A stretch of DNA of 64,000 nucleotides from Corynebacterium sp. TAE3-ERU16 (GTDB lineage: Bacteria; Actinomycetota; Actinomycetes; Mycobacteriales; Mycobacteriaceae): positions 62,001 through 126,000 of the forward strand of contig NZ_JAHUTN010000008.1 of the NCBI RefSeq assembly GCF_019209935.1, given 5' to 3'. A model generated the notes under the pieces. It was given only the letters and a program-made list of their open reading frames with translations. It was not told the origin of the DNA and did no database searches. The first letter of the stretch is position 1. Each line of letters opens with the position of its first letter. Shown in pieces: positions 43,844 through 51,874 of the stretch. Position numbers and translations under genes: made by a program.

Positions 43844-44651
43844 ACCAGGGGGAACACCACATCGGTGATCCGGGCCTCCGGATCCGGGTCCTGCGCCGGG
43901 GAGACCCGGTAGATGTTCATCATCGGCCGGGCCTCCAGGCCGTGTTCGACCAGATAGGCACCGATCTGTGTGGTGACCGTGCCCGTCCGTTCGTACGGCC
44001 CGTGGAGTGTGGCCGTGACGACGCCACACCCGGGAAGTGCACGGTGCGTCACCGGTTCCTCCGGTTCGCACGGTCCCGACACCTGCACGAAGATCTCCAC
44101 GTCGGTCTGTGATTCGCGGAATTCGGCGTCGTGGTAGAAGGCCCCGGCGACACCTCCCGGGAGCAAAGGTACCGCGCTCCCGGCCGTCAGCTCGCGGAGC
44201 CTTTCCCACAGCTGATGTTCGTGGTTGTAGTCGGGGAGCACCTGGCGCAGGCCGATGACGTCCATGGCCGGGAACACGGTCCGGGTGACCGGAACCGGGT
44301 CGGCGACCATCCGCAGTCGAGGGCGTCGAGTGCGAGCAACTGCGCCTCTGCTGCCGCGATGCCCCCGAGGATCGCACGGCGGCGTTCCCGGCTCAGAGCG
44401 GTGAGCGTAGCGGTGTTCCTCCGGGAGTCGAGGACCGTGTGGATGTCGCGGACCGGGAAACCCGCATCGCGCAACCGGGTGACGGGCAGCGCCTCCGGGA
44501 TCTGGTCTGAGGAGTGGAACCGGTATCCGGTGGCGGGATCTGTCGCCGCCGGGATGAGGACGCCGTGTGTCCCGTAGTGCCGGAGCATCCGCACACTGAT
44601 ACCGGTGAGCTGGGAGAAGACACCAATTCTGAGGCCTTGTCCGTTATCCAT
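43816..44651 (-). pseudogene. MerR-type regulator with GyrI-like effector domain, split by a frameshift
   Basis: The first frame (from ATG 44651) gives a MerR DNA-binding domain: RIGVFSQLTGISVRMLRHY, ATDPATGYRFHSSDQ, and a dimerisation helix to LLALDAL. Around 44305-44315 homology passes to another frame (43816-44310) that encodes a GyrI-like effector-binding domain (VTRTVFPAMDVIGLRQVL to the end). The length is consistent with one missing base. BmrR-type regulators have exactly this MerR-GyrI architecture. Beyond the break the first frame runs on for ~43 residues of unrelated composition. A sequencing error, a real mutation, or two coupled genes are all possible. Confidence 0.75.
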
Positions 44652-44666
44652 GACTCCAGCCAACAA

Positions 44667-45033
44667 CCTGACACCGTGGCGTGGTCAATGACGGAGATGG
44701 AACATCTCGTGGCGGGCATGGTTCGATCATCGAAGGACGGGCCGTGAGCGATCCCGGCCGGAACGACCGGCAGATACCGTAGGGGGGTTTCCCGCCGATT
44801 CACATGCCGACGGTGTCGAATGGCGTGGGGAGTGACACCGTGGGGACCGGGAACCACCGGCATGGTTTGTTTGGGGCCGGAACGGTGGGTGATGGTCCTC
44901 ACTGCGACAGGGTTCCAACCGAAACCGGGGAGGGAAAAGAAGGGAGAATTCGAACCCCATCAATTTGAATTGGCGGGAACTAATTTCCCCGGAGGGGCTG
45001 GCGATATCCCGCAAATCGTATAGATTGAGGTGC
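44667..45033. other. merR / mycolyltransferase divergent intergenic region
   Basis: About 370 bp without a gene. A/T content rises from ~44930; TATAGA at 45019-45024 is a -10 candidate 10 bp before the mycolyltransferase start. On the minus strand TTGACC near 44684 could be the MerR -35. Nothing else is recognisable. Confidence 0.5.
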
Positions 45034-46098
45034 ATGAACGAGCTAACGTCGCCCTCCCTGTGGCGCATCCGGAATTCCCTGCGCACTTCCCTTGTCTTCT
45101 CCATGGTGGTCGCCGTCACGGCTGTACTCATGGTTACGGTCGCCGCACCCGCATCCGCCGCGGGTAACCGGGACTGGTTGCGCCCCGGTTGTGACTGGGA
45201 TGAGTCGGGTCACTGGGTACAGAAGTGCTGGGTTCCCTCGCCATCGAATGGCAGGGATATGCCCGTGCTGATCCAGCCGTCGTCCCGGGGTGGCGACGGG
45301 GGGTTGTACCTGCTCGACGGGCTGGAAGCTCCCCGGGACAGTAACTTCTGGTCACGGACGGATGTCATGAACCAGTTCCTGGACGACAACATCACGATCG
45401 TGATGCCCGGTGGGGGCCGGGGTCAGTTCTACGCTGACTGGGCGCAGGCGGGCCAGCCGCTGTCCTCCGGCTTCCCCGAGGAGATCGGTCAGATCCCGCC
45501 GTTGCAGTGGGCCCAATGGGAGACGTTCCTCACGGGTGAGCTGCCAGGCTGGCTGCAGCAGCACTTCGGGGTGAATCCGCACCGCAACTCGGTGGCGGGT
45601 ATTTCGATGGGTGCGTTGCCCACCCTCACGCTCGCGGCGCGCCACAACGACCAGTTCAAGCAGGCGATCGCGCTGTCCGGCTTCATCGACCCCGCTGCGA
45701 CAACTCATCTGCCGATGATCGCAGCGGTGGGCGTCGCCGGTTCCTCCTTCGGTGGCGGGCAGGTCTGGGAATTGTTCGGCACCTCCCCCAATTTCAGTTC
45801 CAACATGAACAAACTCGATCCGGTGGCCAACGTTCAGGGGCTCCGCAACGTTGACACCATCGTCTATTCGGGCAACGGGGTGAAGAACCCGGCGGATGAC
45901 TACCCGATTGCGCCGGCTGTGCCGCTGGCTGTTCTCGGCGAGGTCCTGATCAACATTTCGACGATCAGCTTCGTGACCAAGGCCCGGGAGCAGGGCATCA
46001 ATGTTGATCACCAGCAGGGCATGGGAATCCATACGTGGTCGCCGTGGGTGCGTCAGATGCAGTACAACCACGACAGGATTCTGGGCGTCATCGGTTAG
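45034..46098 (+). CDS. secreted trehalose corynomycolyltransferase (antigen 85 / Cmt family)
   Basis: A 354-residue secreted esterase. A long signal peptide (MVVAVTAVLMVTVAAPASA, cleavage after ASA) precedes an alpha/beta-hydrolase with nucleophile Ser in GISMGALP (~191) and a His in GIHTW (~332); the LLDGLEAPRD and FWSRTDV segments are typical of Ag85. The enzyme transfers mycolates from trehalose monomycolate to trehalose or arabinogalactan in the outer membrane (established). ATG 45034 with GAGG just upstream. It heads a cell-surface cluster. Confidence 0.94.
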   Translation: MNELTSPSLWRIRNSLRTSLVFSMVVAVTAVLMVTVAAPASAAGNRDWLRPGCDWDESGHWVQKCWVPSPSNGRDMPVLIQPSSRGGDGGLYLLDGLEAPRDSNFWSRTDVMNQFLDDNITIVMPGGGRGQFYADWAQAGQPLSSGFPEEIGQIPPLQWAQWETFLTGELPGWLQQHFGVNPHRNSVAGISMGALPTLTLAARHNDQFKQAIALSGFIDPAATTHLPMIAAVGVAGSSFGGGQVWELFGTSPNFSSNMNKLDPVANVQGLRNVDTIVYSGNGVKNPADDYPIAPAVPLAVLGEVLINISTISFVTKAREQGINVDHQQGMGIHTWSPWVRQMQYNHDRILGVIG

Positions 46099-46118
46099 GA
46101 AGATCGTATTCAGTCCCC

Positions 46119-46133
46119 GGGAATAGTATTCCC
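46119..46133. promoter_or_regulatory. 15 bp palindrome, possible operator
   Basis: GGGAATAGTATTCCC is a perfect palindrome around a central base, 21 bp after the mycolyltransferase stop. The arms are too short and A/T-rich for a strong terminator, so it may be a protein binding site. Confidence 0.35.
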
Positions 46134-46381
46134 ATCCATTGGAAAAGGTGATTCTACGCGGTAGGTGCATTTACCCGAATGTGTTAGAATATGTGCGTAA
46201 TTTCCCCGCAGAGAGTTATGGGCACAGCACGGTGATATTCGGGTGAATTACAGGGAATCCGGATATCGCAGTCGAACCCACACATTCTTCCGGATCGTTC
46301 CCGCGGTGGATCTGCCGGTTGCGTGGAGTGCCGCGGAGAATTCGCTCCGTGTTCCGCCGACTTTCAGACAACAGAGCTCAC

Positions 46382-46387
46382 TATAAT
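46382..46387 (+). promoter_or_regulatory. -10 element upstream of SGNH gene 1
   Basis: TATAAT, the consensus -10, lies 12 bp before the TTG start at 46399. Confidence 0.5.
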
Positions 46388-46398
46388 GGGAGTACCTT

Positions 46399-47388
46399 TT
46401 GCGATCTTCCCGCCTCGCCCTCCACGCTCTCGCCGTGCTCTCCAGTGCTGCGCTGGCGCTCACGGTGACGCCGACCATCGCCCAGGGCCTGCCCGGGTCC
46501 TCCGCCGGCGGCGACGTCGGCACGCTCAACAAGGCTGTCACCTCCTCATGGAGCCATGTCGACGCCAGAGCACCGGAAGGGGGAGCGGAGGTCCTCGTCT
46601 TCGGCGATTCCCACACCGGAGGCATCAACGGACGGGTGTCCACCGATGAACGTGGATGCATGCACTCGGACCAGGGTTGGCCCAGAAAGCTCCGGGACTC
46701 CCTGGGGATGGTCGACGGTCAGTTCATCGACGCCTCCTGCTGGGGCGCGATACTCGACCGTGGACCGGGAACCACCCTCGCCGACCAGGTCCGCTACGCG
46801 GAGAGTCTCGGGGGACTCGGGCCCGCGACCTCGGATATCTTCATCCAACTCGGGTACAACGAAGCATGGTCCCACGCCGGTCTCCCGATGCTGCCCTCCG
46901 CCGCCAACTGCATCATCGCACCGGATTTCCGCTGCACCGATGCCGCTGTACGACAGGGGTTCATCACCGATCCGAATGCCGTCAACACGGACGAGTACTC
47001 GGCCCGGATCGAGCCCGTGATCACATATCTGCGTTACTACGCACCCAACAGCAGGATCCACCTCGTCGGCTACACGGAGACGGTCCCGGAGAACCAGGAC
47101 ACCGTCTGCATTCGGATCGGTAGGACCAATGTCCAACGCCCCGGAACGCAGAATCTCGCCGCGATCTTCCACAACCTGCGCTCGGCTCAACGCGGTGCCG
47201 CGGACAGGCTCGGGCTGAACTTCATCGACCTCACGGCCATCACCGCAGGGCACGACAGCTGCTCGGCGGACCCGTGGCTCACCGGTATCTTCGATGGATC
47301 AGACAATCACGGTATCGGTCTGTGGCACCCGACTCCCCACGGAAACTGGGTCACCGCCGAGTCCGCACGCCATGCGATGGGCCGGTGA
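46399..47388 (+). CDS. secreted SGNH-family hydrolase/acyltransferase, paralogue 1
   Basis: 329 residues: signal peptide (ALAVLSSAALALTVTPTIAQG), then an SGNH fold with block I GDSH (69-72), a block III variant QLGYNEAW (usual GxND reads GYNE), and block V LWHPT with the catalytic His (~308). Block I with His after Ser is the type seen in OatA/PatB-like SGNH domains. TTG start with GGGAG 6 nt upstream. Six Cys suggest disulfides. Six bp before the membrane acyltransferase gene; paralogue at 48845-49822. Confidence 0.85.
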   Translation: MRSSRLALHALAVLSSAALALTVTPTIAQGLPGSSAGGDVGTLNKAVTSSWSHVDARAPEGGAEVLVFGDSHTGGINGRVSTDERGCMHSDQGWPRKLRDSLGMVDGQFIDASCWGAILDRGPGTTLADQVRYAESLGGLGPATSDIFIQLGYNEAWSHAGLPMLPSAANCIIAPDFRCTDAAVRQGFITDPNAVNTDEYSARIEPVITYLRYYAPNSRIHLVGYTETVPENQDTVCIRIGRTNVQRPGTQNLAAIFHNLRSAQRGAADRLGLNFIDLTAITAGHDSCSADPWLTGIFDGSDNHGIGLWHPTPHGNWVTAESARHAMGR

Positions 47389-47394
47389 CCGCGG

Positions 47395-48774
47395 GTGACT
47401 TCGACGAATGAGGTGAGTGAATCCCGGCATCTCGTGACGCCGACCGTGCACAGGAGACCCAACCTCCCGAGTCTCACCGGCGCAAGGTGGTGGGCTGCCG
47501 CCGCGGTATTCGTTCTGCATGCTCTGGTGTTTCTCCCCGTTTATCCGTTTCAGACCGGTGAGCTGTTCGCCACGATTCACCGATATGTCCCGATGCAGCT
47601 CGGCAGCGCAGGAGTCACCTTCTTCTTCATCCTCTCGGGATTCCTGATCTACTGGTCGAACAGTGGTGTCCGGGGGCTCGGCAAGATCCTCTACTACTGC
47701 CGCAGACGCATCACCAAGATCTATCCCATGCACCTGTTGAGCATGGTTCTCTTCATCGCAGCGTCCGCCTCGATCACCGGCGCCGGGGTGAGTCTCGCCA
47801 TGGACCTCTCCCGGCTCGAGCTCTGGCTTCCCAACGCCCTGCTCATCCACACGTGGAATCCCGACTGGGCCGTTCTCGGCGGTATGAACGTACCCAGCTG
47901 GTCACTCGGCGCGGAGATGCTCTTCTACCTGTCCTTCCCGGTCCTCGTACCGTTGGTCAACAGGGTTACCGGACGAGGGAACTGGGTGGCGTTCGGCGCC
48001 TTGTTCCTGATGTCCCTGTCCGCGATCTTCATCATCCATCTCTACGCGGGCGGCTCCAAGTCCACCGAGAACTTCTTCGTCCCCAGGCTCTGGCCGGACA
48101 CGGGTGTCTCTCCCGTCGCTGACGTTCACGCCGATCCGGTGTGGTTCGCGCAAACCGCCATTCCTGTGGATCACACCTACTGGCTCTCCTACTATTTTCC
48201 GTTGACGCGTCTCGTTGAGTTCTACCTCGGTGTGTTCGCCGCGAAACTGGTGTGGGAGAAGCAGTTCACCAACGTCTCCATAGCCTGGCCGCTCGGCCTG
48301 CTCGCCCTGTCCTACGCGGCGACGTGGTTCGTACCGGTCGCCTTCAAGATGAGTGTCGTGATGTCCCTGCCCATGACGATCGTTGTCGCCACTCTCGCGG
48401 TACGGGACATGAAGGGTGTGGCCAAGGGCATCGGAGGGCCCCGAATGGTCCTGCTCGGGAACATCTCCTTCGCGTTCTACATGGTGCAGTTCCCCGTGAT
48501 GGTGTTCATCCAGCGTTACTTCATCGCCGGCACGGCCCACGGATTCCGGGGTTGGATCGTCGCGGCCATCGCGAGTTTCGTACTCTCATTCGTCCTCGCG
48601 TGGCTCATGTTCACCTTCGTCGATGACCCACTCATGAAGGCGACCGCAGGAACGCGGAAGAACAGGAGACCCCGCAGCACAATCCCCACCGACCGGACGA
48701 ACGTGTTGTGGAGGGACCTCATGGTGCTTCTCGGCAAGGCCCCCGATCCGAGGAAAACGAATGACCGAGCCTGA
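47395..48774 (+). CDS. acyltransferase family 3 (OafA/OatA-type) integral membrane protein
   Basis: 459 residues with about 10 membrane helices. The first helix has the AT3 catalytic motif R-X10-H (R and H of ARWWAAAAVFVLHAL), and FFFILSGFLIYW is the second conserved block. Such proteins move acyl groups, usually acetyl from acetyl-CoA, to extracytoplasmic glycans or lipids. No fused SGNH domain is present; instead separate secreted SGNH proteins are encoded on both sides. In corynebacteria TmaT, another AT3 protein, acetylates trehalose mycolates (established); this may be a related surface modification. GTG start 6 bp after the SGNH 1 stop. Confidence 0.88.
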   Translation: MTSTNEVSESRHLVTPTVHRRPNLPSLTGARWWAAAAVFVLHALVFLPVYPFQTGELFATIHRYVPMQLGSAGVTFFFILSGFLIYWSNSGVRGLGKILYYCRRRITKIYPMHLLSMVLFIAASASITGAGVSLAMDLSRLELWLPNALLIHTWNPDWAVLGGMNVPSWSLGAEMLFYLSFPVLVPLVNRVTGRGNWVAFGALFLMSLSAIFIIHLYAGGSKSTENFFVPRLWPDTGVSPVADVHADPVWFAQTAIPVDHTYWLSYYFPLTRLVEFYLGVFAAKLVWEKQFTNVSIAWPLGLLALSYAATWFVPVAFKMSVVMSLPMTIVVATLAVRDMKGVAKGIGGPRMVLLGNISFAFYMVQFPVMVFIQRYFIAGTAHGFRGWIVAAIASFVLSFVLAWLMFTFVDDPLMKATAGTRKNRRPRSTIPTDRTNVLWRDLMVLLGKAPDPRKTNDRA

Positions 48775-48844
48775 CGAGATCATGTCGTCGACCACATGAA
48801 ATACGAATTTTCCCGAAAACAACATGAGAACCTGGAGTCACCAG

Positions 48845-49822
48845 ATGAATATCCGCCGTTTACCCACCCTCGCCGCCGCCCTGTGCATGGGCACCCTGCT
48901 CGCCTCCACCGCTGCACCGGCCAGTGCCATCGGGTCTTCCGGTCCCGATATCGGAACCTGGAACCGGGTGACCACATCCTCACAGAATCGTCCGGACGTC
49001 AGAGCGCCGGAGGGCGGCGCGAAGGTCCTCGTGTTCGGTGACTCGCACACCGGCGGTGTAACCCTCCCGATGTACGCGGATACGCGGGGCTGCCTGCATT
49101 CAACCCGGAGCTGGCCCGCGCAGCTCGGGGAGACGATGGGTGTCGCCGCCAATGATGTCATCGACGCCTCCTGCTACGGTGCCTCCCTCGCCGCTGAGGG
49201 TCAGACTCTCGCCGATCAGGTCCGCTACGCCGAGGCGCTCGGAGGTCTCGGCCACCGGACCACGGACATCCTCATCCAGCTCGGTAGCAACGATGACTGG
49301 TCCCTTCCGGGACTGACCATGTTCACCTCGCAGAAGAACTGCGCGGCGGATCTCCTCGGTAGCTGTGGGCAGAGGGGAATCGATCGTGGACGGTTCATCA
49401 ATCCGTCCGCCGTGACGGCGGATTCCTACGTCGCCCGAGTGAAGCCGGTCATCGACTACCTCCGCTACTACGCGCCGGAAGCCAAGATCCAGTTGGTGAG
49501 TTACGTCCGCTTCGCTCCGGAGAACGGCCGTGACATGTGTCTCAAGGTCGGTCCGTTGAACAGCGTCATCCCGGAGAGCTGGCCGCTCGCCGACTCCTAC
49601 CGAAATCTGGTTGTGGCACAACGTGAGGCAGCGCGACAGCTCAACCTCGGTTTCGTGGATGTGGATGCGGCGACCGCCGGACACGGCAGCTGTTCCGGTG
49701 ACTCGTGGGTGACCGGAATGCTCGATGGATCGGACCATTACCGCAATCTTCTCATGTGGCATCCGACGGAAACCGCGAACTGGGTCACCGCCGATCAGGT
49801 GAAGCGTAATCTCAAGAGCTGA
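48845..49822 (+). CDS. secreted SGNH-family hydrolase/acyltransferase, paralogue 2
   Basis: 325 residues, paralogous to the protein at 46399 along its whole length (shared APEGGAxVLVFGDSHTGG, TLADQVRYAEALGGLG, YLRYYAP). Signal peptide cleaved near ASA; blocks GDSH (~65-68), QLGSNDDW (intact GxND) and MWHPT (~304). ATG 48845 with GGAG 7 nt upstream. Unlike paralogue 1 it keeps the canonical block III, so it is the more likely active enzyme. It follows the AT3 gene by 70 bp. Confidence 0.87.
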   Translation: MNIRRLPTLAAALCMGTLLASTAAPASAIGSSGPDIGTWNRVTTSSQNRPDVRAPEGGAKVLVFGDSHTGGVTLPMYADTRGCLHSTRSWPAQLGETMGVAANDVIDASCYGASLAAEGQTLADQVRYAEALGGLGHRTTDILIQLGSNDDWSLPGLTMFTSQKNCAADLLGSCGQRGIDRGRFINPSAVTADSYVARVKPVIDYLRYYAPEAKIQLVSYVRFAPENGRDMCLKVGPLNSVIPESWPLADSYRNLVVAQREAARQLNLGFVDVDAATAGHGSCSGDSWVTGMLDGSDHYRNLLMWHPTETANWVTADQVKRNLKS

Positions 49823-49881
49823 CCGCTCTCCCGGTGTGCACGAACTGATCGATCAATTCCCCCGACACTTCAAGGAACGTC

Positions 49882-50319
49882 ATGAAACACTCTCACCGCA
49901 TTCTCGTCTCCGGTACCATTCTGGCGCTGACCCTCGGTCTGACCGCCTGCAACGACGACTCGGGCAAGGACGAATCGGAGACCACCACATCCACCAGCCC
50001 CTCCAGCTCCACGACCTCCACGACGCAGAAGAGCACGAAGTCGTCGACGACGGCGCCTGCGCCTGAGACATCCACCGAGGAAGAGCCCGCTCCAGTTCCT
50101 GCGCCGCCCGAGAAGCCCGCGGAGGCACCCGCCGCGGAGGCTCCGGCTCCGGCCCCTGCGCCCGCTCCTGCTCCGGCTCCGGCCCCGGCACCCGCTCCTG
50201 CTCCGGCCCCGGCCCCTGCACCCGCGCCCGCACCCGCGCCCGCGCCCGCTCCGGCCCCGGCGCCCGCTCCTGCACCGCCAGAGCTGCCGGGTGGCGGCGA
50301 CGGTCGCCCCGGTTACTGA
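49882..50319 (+). CDS. lipoprotein with Ala-Pro repeat tail
   Basis: 145 residues: signal peptide with lipobox LTAC (lipidated Cys23), a Ser/Thr/Lys-rich stretch (~28-65), an acidic Pro segment, then about 25 Ala-Pro dipeptides (~83-133) and a short Gly-rich end. AP repeats form stiff extended rods that can span the wall, as in TonB or mycobacterial surface proteins. No other domain is present. It probably belongs to the SGNH/acyltransferase cluster (60 bp gap). Confidence 0.8.
   Translation: MKHSHRILVSGTILALTLGLTACNDDSGKDESETTTSTSPSSSTTSTTQKSTKSSTTAPAPETSTEEEPAPVPAPPEKPAEAPAAEAPAPAPAPAPAPAPAPAPAPAPAPAPAPAPAPAPAPAPAPAPAPAPPELPGGGDGRPGY
50136..50280 (+). repeat. GC-rich GCNCCN hexamer repeat coding for Ala-Pro
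   Basis: Tandem degenerate units of GCxCCx with some near-identical blocks, a likely site of slippage and length variation between strains. Confidence 0.85.
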
Positions 50320-50638
50320 CCGTCTCGGGTCATACCTCATGGTCTCCGGCCGCTTCCCGTGTAGGGGAGTGGCCGATTCCGTGGTTCTCTCCACCCGCTG
50401 TCCGACACCCGCCGGACAGCGGGTGCTCTTTCTCACCGACGTGACCGATTCGGCGACCCAGGATCGGCTTGAGGGAGCTTTCCGGATAGCTCGGTGCGGC
50501 CCGGTGAGGGCTCGAGGAACATCAGGACGGACACGAGAACCGTGACGGACCCGGGACCGGTGCGTCGCCGATTACGGGGAAGCGGCCGGACACACCGCGA
50601 TCGTCATCTGGCTCGGTTGTTTCCGGCCCGCCTGAACC
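50320..50638. other. intergenic region between lipoprotein and photolyase genes
   Basis: 319 bp between convergent genes, holding one clear terminator and no gene. Confidence 0.6.
50393..50424 (+). terminator. terminator of the surface cluster
   Basis: A 12 bp perfect stem (ACCCGCTGTCCG at 50393-50404 with its complement at 50413-50424), followed by GCTCTTTCTC. Confidence 0.8.
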
Positions 50639-51874
50639 TCAACGTATCTCCTCGTAGCGTGCCAGCGCGTCCCGGCGCTCCTCCGCGTGATCGACGAGCG
50701 GCGCCGGATACTCCGACGGTAGATTCCGTATCGCGTGGATGTCACCGGCCGGAACGCCCCGCAACTCCGGGACCCAGCGGGTGATGTAGCGGGCGTCGGG
50801 ATCGAACTTCTTCCCCTGGGTCATCGGGTTGAACACCCGGAAGTAGGGGGAGGCGTCCGTACCCGTGCCGGCGCACCACTGCCACGAGTGCTGGTTGCTT
50901 GCCACGTCGAAATCGACCAGATGCCTGCGGAAGTGTTCCGCTCCCGCCTGCCACGGCAGGTGGAGATCCTTCGTGAGGAAACTGGCCACCAGCATCCGCA
51001 CCCGGTTGTGCATCCAGCCCGTCGCCGCGAGCTGACGCATCCCGGCGTCCACGATCGGGAAGCCCGTCCGGCCCCGGGCCCACAGGTCGAACTCCGCACC
51101 GGACTCGTTCCACCGGAAACCGGCGAACCGGGGGTTCACGTCACTGCGCGCCGTCTCCGGGCGGTGGTGGAGGAAATCGGCGTAGAACTCGCGGAACGCC
51201 AGTTCCCGGGCGAACGCCTCCTTGTCATCCTCCGGCGCATCCGCGGTCGCCAGTGTGGCCAGCAGGCTCCGCGGGTGCAGGGCACCGACGGACAGCCAGC
51301 CCGAGATCCGCGACGTACCGTCGATCGCCGGGATGTCCCGGTTCTCCGCGTATCCTTCCAGCCGGTCCCGCAGGAACCCACACCAGTCCCGCCACGCCCG
51401 GGTGACCGGCAACCCGTCCTCACCCGGGATGCCACCCACGGGATCATCGGCACCGTAGTCGCACCACGCCCGGTGGAACGGCGTGAATACCTTGTAGTGC
51501 CCGCCCTGCCCCGTGCGCAGGATCCCCGGATCGACGGCGTACGCGGATCCGGCGGCCTCCATCACGCCGGGGCCGAGGGCGTCCGAGACCGCCCGGTCAC
51601 GGGCCAGACCCGACGGCGTGAAGTCGGCGCTCACCCACACCTTCCCCGGGTTCAGCCCCGGAATCACCTCGCGCGGATCGCCGTCGAACACCTCCACCGT
51701 GCGGTGCGCACGGACCTCATCCAACGCGGCGTCGACGAGCGCCTGCTGGAACCCGTTCGCCGCAGGCTCCCGCACCACGACGACCCGCGCATCGGGACCG
51801 CCCGCCGTCAGGGCCGGATGATCGTGCAGGCGGAGATCCCGGCGCAGCCAGACGATCCGGTCAGCGCAGGACAC
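50639..51874 (-). CDS. phr: deoxyribodipyrimidine photolyase
   Basis: 411 residues, class I CPD photolyase/cryptochrome fold. N-terminal DRIVWLRRDLRLHDHPAL opens the antenna domain; the FAD domain contains GYAENRDIPAIDG, TGFPIVDAGMRQL, GWMHNRVRML and DVASNQHSWQW. It repairs UV dimers with light. GTG start overlaps the end of the aldehyde dehydrogenase gene by 14 nt, so the two form an operon. Confidence 0.94.
   Translation of the reverse strand: MSCADRIVWLRRDLRLHDHPALTAGGPDARVVVVREPAANGFQQALVDAALDEVRAHRTVEVFDGDPREVIPGLNPGKVWVSADFTPSGLARDRAVSDALGPGVMEAAGSAYAVDPGILRTGQGGHYKVFTPFHRAWCDYGADDPVGGIPGEDGLPVTRAWRDWCGFLRDRLEGYAENRDIPAIDGTSRISGWLSVGALHPRSLLATLATADAPEDDKEAFARELAFREFYADFLHHRPETARSDVNPRFAGFRWNESGAEFDLWARGRTGFPIVDAGMRQLAATGWMHNRVRMLVASFLTKDLHLPWQAGAEHFRRHLVDFDVASNQHSWQWCAGTGTDASPYFRVFNPMTQGKKFDPDARYITRWVPELRGVPAGDIHAIRNLPSEYPAPLVDHAEERRDALARYEEIR

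Larger units (their letters stand above)
46099..46398. other. intergenic region upstream of the first SGNH gene
   Basis: 300 bp, A/T-richer than its surroundings. It contains a perfect 15 bp palindrome GGGAATAGTATTCCC at 46119-46133 and TATAAT at 46382-46387 next to a GGGAG ribosome site. Confidence 0.6.

Noticed and set aside
50136-50280. Tandem repeats considered as CRISPR or satellite DNA
   Set aside because: They are in-frame Ala-Pro codons within an intact lipoprotein gene.
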